Part shown: positions 7,280-17,046 of the stretch, piece by piece
Numbering within the stretch: position 1 is the first letter of the stretch
Layout of the letters: each line of letters starts with the position of its first letter
NCBI GenBank assembly: GCA_029263395.1
Contig: JAJCXO010000043.1
Coordinates: 1 to 64,000 of the forward strand
Source of the DNA: Acidobacteriota bacterium
GTDB lineage: Bacteria > Acidobacteriota > Thermoanaerobaculia > Multivoradales > J023
Length of the DNA stretch: 64,000 nucleotides
Reading direction: 5' to 3'
Program-made: the position numbers and the translations under genes
The notes under the pieces: model-generated
What the model saw: the letters and a program-made list of their open reading frames with translations, nothing else
What the model was told of the DNA's origin: nothing
Database searches by the model: none

Positions 7280-10200
7280 ATGAAGAAGAAGCTCGTTTCT
7301 CTTTCCGTCCTTCTGTTGCTACTGGCCGGAGCCCCGGTCGTGGCACAGGAGACTACAGGCGCCGTCGATGGCATTGTGACTGATGCTAGCGGCGGTGCAT
7401 TACCGGGAGTTTTGGTGGAGGCCAAGGGAGATCGTCTCGTGGGTGGTGCCCGAACCATCACCAACGAAAAGGGGCGGTACCGCTTCCCAGCTTTACCTTC
7501 AGGTACCTATGAGCTGACTGCCAGTCTCGAAGGATTTGTCACCACCAATGTGCCGCCGTTCCGACTTGGCCTGGGCGAAGGCCTGAGCATCAGCTTCAGC
7601 ATGGACATCGCGTCGGTCGAGGAGACCATCCAGGTCACCAGCGAAGCGCCGCTGATCTCGGTCACCCAGAGTGCCACCTCAACCAGTATCAGCGATGAGC
7701 TGATCGAGAGTTTGCCTCGGGGGCGTGATTTTACGTCCGTGGTGACCCAGGCCGCCCATGCTGCCGACGAAGATGCCGCTGGCGGAATCTCGATCGATGG
7801 TGCCAGTGGCTCGGAAAACCGGTTTGTCGTCGATGGTGTCGACACCACCTTCCTGATCAGTGGTACCTCGGGTAAAACCGTGGTCACCGACTTTGTTCAG
7901 GAAGTTCAAGTCAAGTCGAGCGGTTACGATGCCGAGTATGGCGGCTCCACTGGTGGTGTGATCAATGTCACCACCAAAACCGGGGGCAATCAATTCCACG
8001 GTAATGTTGGCGCCTATTATGAGGACCGGGGTTGGAACGGCGACGAACGGCCGATTCTGGAGCTTGATCCGCTGAATCCGGATCTGCCCAACCAGCCGGT
8101 CTTCGACGAGGACGACATCGAGACGATCGAACCTGGGTTTTCCCTCGGCGGCCCGATCTTGAGAGACAAGCTGTGGTTCTTCGCGGCTTATAGTCCACGT
8201 GAGATCGACACCAATCGCACCGTCGATTTTCGGGATGGCACACGCCAGACCTTCAATCGTAACGACGAGCGCGACTATGGGGTGCTCAATCTGACCGGCG
8301 CGCTGGGGGACAACGTCAGCTATCGGCTGGGTTACAACGTCAGCGACCGCTTACGGGACAATTGGAACCTGCCCGCTCAGTCGAACATCAACAATCCCAG
8401 TGATGCGAGTTCCGATCCGGCAGACTACGATGTCGATCGCGACCAGCCCAACGAGAGTTGGCACGTGGGCGCCGATTGGATCCCCACCAGCAATTTTTTC
8501 GTCAGTGGCCGCGGCGGACACTTCGAGTACGACTCACGTGACGTTGGCTTCAACAGGGACGTGTGGCTCAACTTCATCGGTTCTCCTGGAGCCAGCTTTC
8601 CGGGCCAGGTGCCGGCGGGACTCGACCGGCCGTCAGGGTTCAGCACGCCCAGGAACGATGGCAACGTATTCGATCTTCTGGAGCGCGATCAAGTCAGGGT
8701 CGATGGCACGTTCTACCTCGACGACTTTGGGGGCTCCCACAGCTTGAAGGTTGGCTTTCAACTCGAGGAAATCGCCAACCAGGTGCTCAATGGCTACAGC
8801 AACACCCGCAACCTGTTCTATTGGGACCGTTCCGTCACCACTTCAAGCGGTGTATCGCGACGGGGTACCTATGGTTACTACCGGCCGATCATCATTGCGA
8901 CCGATGGTGATGTGGCGGCGGAGAGCAGCGCGTTCTTCATCCAAGACAGTTGGACGTTGCCCAACGATCGTCTGACGTTCAACGTCGGCGTTCGGTGGGA
9001 GGCGGAGGAGATTCCATCGTTTGCCACCCGTGCGGACATTCCGTCGGTGGCACTCGACTTCGGCTATAGCGACAAGGTGGCGCCGCGTTTCGGCTTTGCC
9101 TATGACGTGATGGGTGATGGCGATTGGAAGGTTTATGGTAGCTTTGGCACCTTCTACGACACCATGAAGTTGTCCTTGGCGCGAGGTGCCTTCGGCGGCC
9201 AGAAGTGGATCGACAACTACTATGCCCTCGATACCCTCGACTGGCAGTCGATCGCCAACACCTGTCGCGTGGTTGACAACAGCATCACCGGTCCGCCGCC
9301 CGAGGGTTGCCCAGGGGAATTGCTGTTTCGTCTCGATCAACGTTCGGCGTCGAACGATCCGACCGATCTGAGGATCGATCCCAACCTGAAGCCCTACGAG
9401 TCGGAAGAGATCAGTCTCGGTGTGCAGCATCAGCTGTCGAGTCAGATGTCGATCGGCTTGCGTTACGTGCACAAGGAGCTCGTGCGTGCGATCGAAGATG
9501 TTGGCATCCTCGACGCCGAAGCTGAGGCCCAGATCTTCTTCATCGCCAATCCGGGTGAAGGGATCGCCGGCAACATTCTTGGGCCGGATTTCCCGAGCTT
9601 GCCTAAACCCGTCCGTGAGTACGACGGCATCGAGATCGACTTCCGGAAACGGATGTCGAATAGTTGGGCTTTTCACGCCACGTATCTCTACAGCAAACTC
9701 TACGGCAACTATGCTGGCCTGGCGTCCTCGGACGAGATCTCAGATGTCACCGGAATCGCCCGGACGGCGCCCAATGTCGAGCGTTATTTCGATTCTCTGA
9801 TTTCGAGTTACGACCCCCAGGGCAACCTGGTTTTCGGTCGTTTGTCGACGGATCGGCCGCATCAGTTCAAGGCGCAGCTGATTTACGAGACACCGTGGGG
9901 CACCACGGTCGGAGCCAACCAGTTCATCGGTTCTGGCACTCCGATCTCAACCGAATACGACGGGCCGGCAGGCAACCCGTTCTTTCCCTTCGGTCGCGGT
10001 GATCTGGGGCGGACCCCGACGCTCACTCAGACCGATCTCTACCTGGCGCACCCCTTTACGCTTGGGGATCGTTACGAGATCGAGCTGAGTGTGAACGTAC
10101 TCAACCTGTTCGATGAGGATACCGTCCGGAAAATCTACAACGAGGCGACCTTGCAGGCTCTGCCGTTGACCGACGAGCAGTTCTTCCAGGGCTTCGATCC

Positions 10201-10309
10201 CAACCAAGTTGTGGCGGACAACAACATCCCGATCGATCCACGGTTCGGCTTGGCGAGCATCTACCAAGCGGAACGCGAGGTGCGTGTTTCAGCCCGGTTC
10301 CGTTTCTAG
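7280..10309 (+). CDS. TonB-dependent outer-membrane receptor with carboxypeptidase-like N-terminal domain
   Basis: 1009-aa outer-membrane protein. It has a signal peptide (residues 1-23, ending VVAQ), a carboxypeptidase regulatory-like beta-sandwich at about 25-112, a plug domain at about 125-235 containing the conserved VDGVDTT and YDAEYGG...GGVINVTTKTGGN segments, and a beta-barrel to the C-terminus. The last residue is Phe in the VRVSARFRF strand, as expected for barrel insertion. This architecture is the abundant acidobacterial type; the transported substrate cannot be read from sequence. The ATG at 7280 follows AGGAGG by 6 bp. A GTG immediately upstream is less likely. A 10-bp-stem terminator follows the stop, so it is probably monocistronic. 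Confidence 0.92.
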   Translation: MKKKLVSLSVLLLLLAGAPVVAQETTGAVDGIVTDASGGALPGVLVEAKGDRLVGGARTITNEKGRYRFPALPSGTYELTASLEGFVTTNVPPFRLGLGEGLSISFSMDIASVEETIQVTSEAPLISVTQSATSTSISDELIESLPRGRDFTSVVTQAAHAADEDAAGGISIDGASGSENRFVVDGVDTTFLISGTSGKTVVTDFVQEVQVKSSGYDAEYGGSTGGVINVTTKTGGNQFHGNVGAYYEDRGWNGDERPILELDPLNPDLPNQPVFDEDDIETIEPGFSLGGPILRDKLWFFAAYSPREIDTNRTVDFRDGTRQTFNRNDERDYGVLNLTGALGDNVSYRLGYNVSDRLRDNWNLPAQSNINNPSDASSDPADYDVDRDQPNESWHVGADWIPTSNFFVSGRGGHFEYDSRDVGFNRDVWLNFIGSPGASFPGQVPAGLDRPSGFSTPRNDGNVFDLLERDQVRVDGTFYLDDFGGSHSLKVGFQLEEIANQVLNGYSNTRNLFYWDRSVTTSSGVSRRGTYGYYRPIIIATDGDVAAESSAFFIQDSWTLPNDRLTFNVGVRWEAEEIPSFATRADIPSVALDFGYSDKVAPRFGFAYDVMGDGDWKVYGSFGTFYDTMKLSLARGAFGGQKWIDNYYALDTLDWQSIANTCRVVDNSITGPPPEGCPGELLFRLDQRSASNDPTDLRIDPNLKPYESEEISLGVQHQLSSQMSIGLRYVHKELVRAIEDVGILDAEAEAQIFFIANPGEGIAGNILGPDFPSLPKPVREYDGIEIDFRKRMSNSWAFHATYLYSKLYGNYAGLASSDEISDVTGIARTAPNVERYFDSLISSYDPQGNLVFGRLSTDRPHQFKAQLIYETPWGTTVGANQFIGSGTPISTEYDGPAGNPFFPFGRGDLGRTPTLTQTDLYLAHPFTLGDRYEIELSVNVLNLFDEDTVRKIYNEATLQALPLTDEQFFQGFDPNQVVADNNIPIDPRFGLASIYQAEREVRVSARFRF

Positions 10310-10336
10310 GACGAGCTGAGTCACGTGTCCTTTGTG

Positions 10337-10360
10337 AGGCAGGGGCTCAGGCCCCTGCCT
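10337..10360 (+). terminator. Hairpin terminator after the TonB receptor gene
   Basis: AGGCAGGGGC at 10337-10346 pairs perfectly with GCCCCTGCCT at 10351-10360 around a TCAG loop, 28 bp after the receptor stop. The following TCGTTCT is only moderately T-rich, so this may be a weak intrinsic terminator. Confidence 0.7.
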
Positions 10361-10403
10361 TCGTTCTATACTGGGTTATGTTGAGCTCGATGGAAGCATC
10401 ACA

Positions 10404-12104
10404 ATGAAGCACCGAGGCGCACACTTGCTGACTGCACTGTTAGCTGTTCTGTTGCTGTGGTCATGGTCGCCAGCAGGCGCTCAGGCCGACGATGGCGTCG
10501 ACCCGCAAGCCGCTAACCTGTTCGTCGATACGGTCGACGTTGACGTGGTCAACGTCGAGGTTTATGTGACCGATAAGAAAGGCAACCGGATCGTCGACCT
10601 TTCCCGCGACGACTTCGAGTTGTTTGTCGACCGGGAGCAGCTGCCAGTTTCCTACTTCTATGCCGTCGAGGGAGGCGTCGAACGCACCGATCAAGCCGAG
10701 CCGTCGGGCGAAGCGGCCGTGCCGACACCGCAGCAGCGCGTGCAAGCGGAAGACATACCGGAAGAGCAGCGCCTGCATCTGGTGATTTATGTCGACAACA
10801 TCAACATCGTTCCATTAGAGCGCAATCGTCTATTCACCCATGTGCGCACCTTTCTGAAGAGCCATTTGCGCCCAGCAGACCGGGCGATGATCGTCAGCTA
10901 CGATCGCTCACTCAACCGTCGCCTCGCTTTTACCTCGGATCGCGACCTCGTCTCCGAGGCGCTGTACGATCTCGAGAAGCTCAGCGGTCACGCGGCGCGG
11001 GCGTCCGACGATCGGCGCGAAATCCTCGATGCAATTTACGAGGAAGCCAATCCTGATCCTCGCGATCAAGTTGTGGCTCGCGCCCACGCTCAGGTCCAGG
11101 CGATGTTCAGCGATCTCGAGTTTTCGATCGAAGCCCTCAAACTGGCGGTTGAGCAGTTGGCGGGTCTACCGGGACGCAAAGCGGTCCTCTACCTATCGAG
11201 CGGCATCCCGATGCGTCCTGGCGAAGATCTTTTTTATGCCATGCAAGAGCAGTGGGGTGACAGCCGTTATTTGATGGAGGCGAATCGTTTTGATGCGTCG
11301 CGCCGTTTTCAGGCGCTCGCCAATCAAGCGAATGCCCATCGGGTGACGTTTTATGCGGTAGATGCTGCCGGGCTGCGAACCCACACCTTCAATGATGCGT
11401 CGAACTCTTCGGCGACGGGTGGTGTGGCGATCGACGAATCACATTTTGCCAACCTTCAAAGTCCGCTCCAACTACTGGCCGAAGAAACCGGCGGCTTGGC
11501 GATCATCAACACCAACCTTTTCCAACCGAAGCTGGGGAGGGTTGCGGCCGACTTCGAAACCTATTATTCGTTGGGCTTCACCCCGGCTCCAGAAGACAAT
11601 GCCTACCGTAAGCTCGAGGTCAAAATCAAAGGTCGCAAAGACTTGCGGGTGCGCCACCGTGAAGGCTATCGCAACAAACCTGCGAGCGCTCGTATGACCG
11701 ATAGAACCCTGGCGGCCCTCAACTACGGTTATGAGAGCAACGATCTCGGCGTCTTGATCGAACTTGGTGAAGGAGAGTTCGAGGAGAAAAACGCCTTCCT
11801 AGTGCCGGTGATCGTCAAGATTCCGATCGCGGATGTTGCATTGGTGCCGCAGCAAGCCGTATATCGTGGCCAGGTGCGTCTATATCTAGCGGCCCAGAAT
11901 CAGGACGCATCGTCCTTCGTCTCAGAGGTTCCGGTGTCGATCGAAATCCCCTCGGACGAGATTGAGCGTGCTCGTGGCCATCTCTACCACCATCGGGTGA
12001 CGCTACGGATGCAGCGCGGGTACCAGCGGCTGGCGGTGGGTGTGCGTGACGAGATTGGCGCGGTGACCAGCGTGGTCATAACGGGGGCGAAAATCGGCAG
12101 TTGA
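10404..12104 (+). CDS. VWA-domain protein of the acidobacterial type
   Basis: 566-aa exported protein. The signal peptide (residues 1 to about 27, ending AGAQA) is followed by a short beta domain with VNVEVYVTDKKGNRI. A von Willebrand factor A fold then runs from about residue 128 to 390. The metal-site motif is degenerate: where DxSxS is usual the protein has YVDNINI. The ARADAH-type helical inserts and the SLGFTPAPEDN...KLEVKIKGRK segment match the VWFA-related family first defined in acidobacteria. The C-terminal 170 residues form a further beta domain. Function within this family is not established; adhesion or protein-protein interaction in the envelope is likely. GGAAG lies just before the ATG. 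Confidence 0.85.
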   Translation: MKHRGAHLLTALLAVLLLWSWSPAGAQADDGVDPQAANLFVDTVDVDVVNVEVYVTDKKGNRIVDLSRDDFELFVDREQLPVSYFYAVEGGVERTDQAEPSGEAAVPTPQQRVQAEDIPEEQRLHLVIYVDNINIVPLERNRLFTHVRTFLKSHLRPADRAMIVSYDRSLNRRLAFTSDRDLVSEALYDLEKLSGHAARASDDRREILDAIYEEANPDPRDQVVARAHAQVQAMFSDLEFSIEALKLAVEQLAGLPGRKAVLYLSSGIPMRPGEDLFYAMQEQWGDSRYLMEANRFDASRRFQALANQANAHRVTFYAVDAAGLRTHTFNDASNSSATGGVAIDESHFANLQSPLQLLAEETGGLAIINTNLFQPKLGRVAADFETYYSLGFTPAPEDNAYRKLEVKIKGRKDLRVRHREGYRNKPASARMTDRTLAALNYGYESNDLGVLIELGEGEFEEKNAFLVPVIVKIPIADVALVPQQAVYRGQVRLYLAAQNQDASSFVSEVPVSIEIPSDEIERARGHLYHHRVTLRMQRGYQRLAVGVRDEIGAVTSVVITGAKIGS

Positions 12105-12136
12105 TTCGGACTCAGAGGACCTAGTTCGAACCTCTT

Positions 12137-12152
12137 AGTCCCGTCAGGGACT
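12137..12152. terminator. Hairpin between convergent genes
   Basis: AGTCCC at 12137-12142 pairs with GGGACT at 12147-12152 around GTCA, followed by TTAT on the plus strand. It sits between the stop of the VWA gene and the TAA of the minus-strand TPR gene, and could end transcription from the plus side. The stem is short. Confidence 0.5.
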
Positions 12153-13796
12153 TTATCGCTGAGCGAGGGATTTCAACCCCGCGTGGTGCTCAGCGAGCTT
12201 GGCGTAGGCTGCGTAGGCTTCGGCCGCTTCGTCGCGACGCCCCAGGTGGTCGAGTAGGCTGGCCAGGTTTTGCCACGCTCCGCTGGACGTCGGCTCGAGC
12301 TCGACGGCGGAGCGGTAGGCGGCGAGGGCGTCTTCGAAGCGACCGCGCTGGCCGAGGCTGTTGGCGAGGCTGAACCAGGCGAAGGCTCTCTCGCGATCCG
12401 GTAGATTGAGCTCGAGCGCACGTTGCCAATGGGGCAGGGCGTCTTTGCCCAGGCCTTGGAGCGCGGTGGCGAGCCGCAGCCGTGCTCTGCCGTCGTCAGG
12501 ATAGAGTTCCACGAGGTGGCGGAGATCCGGTAAGGCTTCGCCGAATTGCTGAAGGTCGACGAGGGCGGTGGCACGTTTGAGCAGAATCTCGTGATCTTCC
12601 GGTTCAGCTTCTAGGTCGTGGTTTTCTAGGGCGTGGTTTTCGAGGACGTGGTTGTAGTGGTCGAGCGCTGCTTGGTAGTTCCCAGATTCCGCGAGGGCAT
12701 CGCCGAGTCGGACCGCAGCCGGCCAGAGCTCGGGTTCGAGTTCGAGGGCGGCGCGGAGATGCGGGATGCCGTCCGCTGTTTGGTTGCGTTGCATCAGCAG
12801 GGCGCCGATCACATGATGCAGACGAGCCCTCGTCGCATGATCACCAGCAAAGCCATCGAGCATTTGCTCGAGATCGGCCGTCGCTCGTCCGACGTCGCCT
12901 AGCTTGGAGAGCGCAAAACCGACAAGATCGTCGCTCGAGAGCTGCGAATCGGCCGCCATGTCGATCACCACCTCGGTTGCGGTTGCCGAGGCCAGCTGGC
13001 TGACCTCGTCGAGCAGCGGATCGGCAAACGCCACCGGGCGCTCGGCCCGTCGTTCGAGGTGGTGTCGTGCCTGGTCGAGCTGGCCGAGTTGGCGATAGCT
13101 GTGCCCCAGAGCATGGTGGACAACGCTATCGTCCGGCAGCAGGGTGATCGCACGTTTGAAGTGGTTGATGGCGATGGGGTGATCACCTCGGGCTGCGGCG
13201 GTTCGACCGAGACCCTGAAGGGCAGCAGCATGGATGGCATCGATCTCGAGCGCCCGTGTAAAGGCGGCTTCGGCTTCTTGAGTCAGGCCCAGTGCCATCA
13301 GCGAACGCCCGAGGCGGATCCGCGTCGCCAGGACGGTCGGATCGGTTGGATGTTTCGGGTTGCTCAAACTCAGTGTCTCGACCCGTTCGAAACTGTCGAC
13401 CGCAGCCTCGAGGTCGCCGCGTTGTTGGCGGAGGACACCGAGCAAGTAGTGCCAGGTGCGACTGTCAGGTTCGAGCTGCCGCGCATGGTCGAAGCAGGCC
13501 TCAGCAGCCTCTGGGAAGGTGTAGGCCATGTAGGCGCGGCCGAGAGCGCCTAATCCAGCCGCTCGTCGAACAGGCTCGGCATCAACTCCGGCGTTCTCCA
13601 CCTCAGCCCGCAAGTCCTCGAGCTGGCGACGGGCCGTCTCCTCCATCGCGCCGAGGTCGGGATGCGGAATCTCGACCAAAGCAGCTGTCGGCTGGCTCGT
13701 CGACGGAGCGCAAGTGGTCAGCAGGGTTGCCATCAGCAGGGTTGCCATCAGTAGGGCAGCCAGCACTGGCGTCGACCGGCGAGCGAGCGCATTCAC
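12153..13796 (-). CDS. TPR-repeat lipoprotein
   Basis: 547-aa protein made mostly of tetratricopeptide repeats, for example AFTRALEIDAIHAAALQGLG and AALELEPELWPAAVRLGDAL. The N-terminus is a lipoprotein signal, with LLTTC as lipobox at about residue 29. It contains an in-frame duplication (LLMAT twice) caused by a 15-bp repeat in the DNA. It is probably anchored in a membrane and acts as a scaffold. The GTG start overlaps the TGA of the upstream FG-GAP gene by 4 bp, so translation is likely coupled. This is the third gene of a minus-strand operon with the FG-GAP lipoprotein and the M28 peptidase. Confidence 0.85.
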   Translation of the reverse strand: MNALARRSTPVLAALLMATLLMATLLTTCAPSTSQPTAALVEIPHPDLGAMEETARRQLEDLRAEVENAGVDAEPVRRAAGLGALGRAYMAYTFPEAAEACFDHARQLEPDSRTWHYLLGVLRQQRGDLEAAVDSFERVETLSLSNPKHPTDPTVLATRIRLGRSLMALGLTQEAEAAFTRALEIDAIHAAALQGLGRTAAARGDHPIAINHFKRAITLLPDDSVVHHALGHSYRQLGQLDQARHHLERRAERPVAFADPLLDEVSQLASATATEVVIDMAADSQLSSDDLVGFALSKLGDVGRATADLEQMLDGFAGDHATRARLHHVIGALLMQRNQTADGIPHLRAALELEPELWPAAVRLGDALAESGNYQAALDHYNHVLENHALENHDLEAEPEDHEILLKRATALVDLQQFGEALPDLRHLVELYPDDGRARLRLATALQGLGKDALPHWQRALELNLPDRERAFAWFSLANSLGQRGRFEDALAAYRSAVELEPTSSGAWQNLASLLDHLGRRDEAAEAYAAYAKLAEHHAGLKSLAQR

Positions 13797-15622
13797 AATG
13801 CGGTTCCGGTTCCCTTGGTGAGGGTAGTGTAGGTGTTCAACGGCAACTCAGTCCAGGTTTCGACGTCACCGGAGGCCCAGTAGACGCGCATTCTCGTGAC
13901 TTTGGCGCTTTCGCCGAGTCCAAACAACAACCGTGGATCCCGTGCTGAGGCGTAACTGCCGCTTGTGCGGCTGACGCGCCATAGGGTTGGTGCACCCTCA
14001 CGGTCGAGGGCTACTCGGGTGCCTTCGACATCGCCAGCCCGATCGCTCGCCAGACGGATTCCGAGCCAAGCGGCGGGTTGATGTGGTGCTGGCCTCGGAC
14101 GTTGGTTGAGCAACAGTCGTGCAGGCCCCTGGTTGTTGGTGATCACCAGATCGGTGTCGCCGTCGTTGTCGAGGTCGCCGAAGGCTGCGCCACGGCTGGT
14201 CTCTGAAACGGCGAACGCCTCACCCGCTCGCTGAGTGATGTCGTCGAAGCGGAGGTTGCCGTTCACCAGGCGGTGGGCAAAGATCTGGTTGGGCTGGTGG
14301 TAAGGAAAGGGGTCCCCCTGCCGTGCTGGCCCTTCGAGGATCTTCACGGCGCCGTTGACGGTGACCAGGTCGAGCCGACCGTCGAGGTCGAGATCGAGGG
14401 TGCCGGCACCGAAAGCTGTCATCGGTTGGCTCGGGGTGCCGAGTCCGGTGGCGATGGTGCGGTCTTCGAAGATGCCGTTGCCGTCATTGAGGTAAAGCGT
14501 GTTGGTCTCGCCAACGAGATGGGTGACAAAGAGGTCGAGATCACCGTCACCGTCGATATCGGCGGCCTCAACACCCATCGACGCTTCAGAGAAGCCTTCA
14601 GCGTTGACCGCGCAGCCGGCGAGTTGAGCTTCATTGCGGAAGGTGACGGTGCCGTCCGCACTGCGGCCCGGTTGTTCCTGGCGGCCCTGGTTGATCCACA
14701 GATGGTTGGGTTGGCGATCGTTGGCAACGTAGAGGTCGAGCCAGCCATCGCCGTTGAAATCGGCGGCGATCGCCCCCAGTGTGGCGCCGAGCTCGCGATC
14801 GAGGCCGGTCTGTTGGGTGACGTCTTCGAAGGCAACCTGGCCGTCTGTGCCTACACCCCGGTTGCGGAACAGGCGATCCGGCGCACTCGGATAGGCGTCG
14901 GGTGCACAGTAGTCGCGCTCGCCGGTGACGCCTCGGCAGACTTTGTTGTCCTCGAGTGACACCGCCAGATAGTTGCCAACATACAGGTCGAGCCAGCCGT
15001 CGCGATCGTAGTCGAAGAAGACTGCTGGCACGCTCCACTGGTGGTCACCGGTTCCGGTGTGTTGGGTGACGTCGGCGAAACGGAGGGTCTGGGATGTTGC
15101 TGCTGCGTCCAAGGTGCTGGTGTTGCGCAGCATCCGATTGGCGCCGAAGGCTGTGACGTAGACATCGATCCGACCGTCGTTGTCGATATCGCCGGTTGCG
15201 ATCCCCATGCCGAACTCTGTGGTCGAGGCCGGGATCGCCTCGGTTACGGGCTCGAGTTGCACGGCCGCTTCGCCGGTCGTGGCGAGAGTGTTGCGATACA
15301 GACGGTCACCGTGGGTAGCTTGGACCAAATAGAGATCGAGGTCGCCGTCGTTGTCAGCGTCGAACAAGGCGGCGCCAGAGCCCATGATCTCCGGCGGGTA
15401 GAGATGCCCTGAGCTGCCGTTGTGGTGAACAAAGTCGAGACCACTGCGATCGGTGGCGTCGACGAAAATCGCTGCGGCCTCGGCCGGCTGGGATCGACCG
15501 TCGGTTGCTGGGTTGGCCTGAGGGGTGTCGTGTGCCGGGTCTGCGCAGCCGCAGATCAACAACAGCAGCACCGGTCCGAAACCCCTCGAGCGATCCCTTG
15601 AAGCCGCTACCTTTAAAGACAC
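13793..15622 (-). CDS. FG-GAP repeat lipoprotein with ASPIC/UnbV C-terminal domain
   Basis: 609-aa extracytoplasmic protein. After a lipoprotein-type signal (VLLLLICGC) come seven FG-GAP/VCBS blades, each with a calcium-loop motif such as DADNDGDLD, DIDNDGRID, DFNGDGWLD and DIDGDGDLD. The last 80 residues, with VSRTSGSYASARDPRLLFGL, match the ASPIC/UnbV domain. This integrin-like beta-propeller type (CRTAC1-like) is common in acidobacteria and often sits beside TPR genes; its role is thought to be binding at the cell surface. The start is uncertain. GTG at 15622, six bases after the stop of the M28 gene, is chosen; an in-frame TTG at 15643 overlaps that gene. Confidence 0.85.
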   Translation of the reverse strand: MSLKVAASRDRSRGFGPVLLLLICGCADPAHDTPQANPATDGRSQPAEAAAIFVDATDRSGLDFVHHNGSSGHLYPPEIMGSGAALFDADNDGDLDLYLVQATHGDRLYRNTLATTGEAAVQLEPVTEAIPASTTEFGMGIATGDIDNDGRIDVYVTAFGANRMLRNTSTLDAAATSQTLRFADVTQHTGTGDHQWSVPAVFFDYDRDGWLDLYVGNYLAVSLEDNKVCRGVTGERDYCAPDAYPSAPDRLFRNRGVGTDGQVAFEDVTQQTGLDRELGATLGAIAADFNGDGWLDLYVANDRQPNHLWINQGRQEQPGRSADGTVTFRNEAQLAGCAVNAEGFSEASMGVEAADIDGDGDLDLFVTHLVGETNTLYLNDGNGIFEDRTIATGLGTPSQPMTAFGAGTLDLDLDGRLDLVTVNGAVKILEGPARQGDPFPYHQPNQIFAHRLVNGNLRFDDITQRAGEAFAVSETSRGAAFGDLDNDGDTDLVITNNQGPARLLLNQRPRPAPHQPAAWLGIRLASDRAGDVEGTRVALDREGAPTLWRVSRTSGSYASARDPRLLFGLGESAKVTRMRVYWASGDVETWTELPLNTYTTLTKGTGTAL

Positions 15623-15627
15623 TAGGG

Positions 15628-17046
15628 CTACTCGCCACTCCAAGCGTTGGTGTCACCGGACTCGAAGCCGTCACTGAAGAGTGAGGTTTGAGCTCCGATC
15701 ATCTGTGCCATTGCAACCACGTTCATTTTTAAGGTCTCGCCGCCCATGGCGAGGGAAAGATTGCCGGCGGTGTCGCAGGTGTTGTGGTAGCAGGGGTAGG
15801 AGTCCCAATCGTTTTCGATGGTGAGCAACGCCGGCATATTGCGATTCAAATAGGGTACGTGATCCGAGCCGAAGGGGTTGAAGGAGACCACGATGCGTAG
15901 ATCAGTGTCGACCGCGGCGGCGGTGAAGGCGTCCACCAAGGCGGAGTTGCTGGACGACGTCTCGAGCAGACAATCGAGATCAGCGTCTCCGGTGTAACCG
16001 ATCATGTCCATGGTCAGGATCGCCTGCACTTGGTCATCGAGCCCGTCTGAAACCAGTTTGGAGGCATGGTCGTGACTGCCGAAGAGTCCCTGTTCCTCAC
16101 CCGAGTAACAGATGAAGAGCACGGTGCCTTCCGGCGGATGGGCGGTGAAGATCCGTGCCATCTCGAGCACCGCGGCGCAGCCCGAGGCGTTGTCTTCGGC
16201 GCCGGGGGCCGCGTTACTCGTCGATTGCGAGGTGGAATCGTAATGCGCGCCGATGATGTAGAGATCGCCGGGGCGGCTGCTGCCGCTCAAGGTCGCGATG
16301 ACATTGAACGCAGAGGTTGAGCCGACCTCGAAGATCGGCGTTTCCACGGTGAGTCCGGGCATCGCCTCGAACTGTTGTACCAGCCAATCCCGTGCCTGCA
16401 GAATCTCGCTGCCATGGGTGTGGCGATTGTAGGTTGCCAGCATCGAAGCGTCGTTGAACCAACGCTGGGGATCGACCTCTTCAGCGAGCATCGCAGCTTC
16501 AGGCAGCAAGATGTGGCGTTGAGCTGGGTTGTTCACCTGCTGACGTGCCATCACCAGATTGGGCTGGAACGGGCGCACCATGGCGTGATGGGCATGAGGT
16601 GGCGTCGGTTGGGAATCGCCGTGCGCCTGAATGACCGCCTGCCGGCCTCCGAAGGCAAGGACGTCGGCCGCCATCTCCTGAAAGTCGTCAACGCGGGCAC
16701 CGTACATCAAGAACAGGCGCTCCGGCTGCGGCTCGATAGCCAACCGTTCGACTGCAATGTTGCGGTCGAGGGCGGCCACGACGGCTTCGGTGGTCAGCAC
16801 GAGGAGCTGATCGTCGAGCTCCATCCACCAGGTGAAGCCTGGGTTTTGCACGAGTTCGCCCAGCCTGTCTGCACCGATAGCGTTGATGTTGATGCGGGCG
16901 TAGAGTGTTTTGCCGTCGACTTGAGACGACGTTGCATCAGACGATGTTGCGTCAGGCGACGTTGCTTCAGACGACGGCAGAATCCATGAAGATGCAGCCA
17001 CCAGGGCACAATAGATTGTTGTTTGGAGCCATCTGCGGTCCAACAT
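15628..17046 (-). CDS. Secreted M28-family zinc peptidase with C-terminal DGFESG tail
   Basis: 472-aa exported aminopeptidase-type enzyme. The metal-ligand and catalytic segments are IIGAHYDSTSQ, AEDNASGCAA, CYSGEEQGLFGS, LTMDMIGYTGD and FGSDHVPYL, as in peptidase family M28. The start at 17046 is preferred over the ATG at 17070 because AGAGGAGA lies 5 bp upstream and a signal peptide follows directly. A low-complexity SPDATSSDATSS linker comes after the signal and arises from a short tandem DNA repeat. The C-terminus ends with FSDGFESGDTNAWS, a short motif that recurs on secreted proteins of related bacteria and may be a sorting or attachment tag. It is the first gene of the three-gene operon. 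Confidence 0.88.
   Translation of the reverse strand: MLDRRWLQTTIYCALVAASSWILPSSEATSPDATSSDATSSQVDGKTLYARININAIGADRLGELVQNPGFTWWMELDDQLLVLTTEAVVAALDRNIAVERLAIEPQPERLFLMYGARVDDFQEMAADVLAFGGRQAVIQAHGDSQPTPPHAHHAMVRPFQPNLVMARQQVNNPAQRHILLPEAAMLAEEVDPQRWFNDASMLATYNRHTHGSEILQARDWLVQQFEAMPGLTVETPIFEVGSTSAFNVIATLSGSSRPGDLYIIGAHYDSTSQSTSNAAPGAEDNASGCAAVLEMARIFTAHPPEGTVLFICYSGEEQGLFGSHDHASKLVSDGLDDQVQAILTMDMIGYTGDADLDCLLETSSSNSALVDAFTAAAVDTDLRIVVSFNPFGSDHVPYLNRNMPALLTIENDWDSYPCYHNTCDTAGNLSLAMGGETLKMNVVAMAQMIGAQTSLFSDGFESGDTNAWSGE

Noticed and set aside
8843-9676. 277-codon open frame antisense to the TonB receptor
   Set aside because: Overlaps a clear receptor gene and shows no family features or ribosome site.
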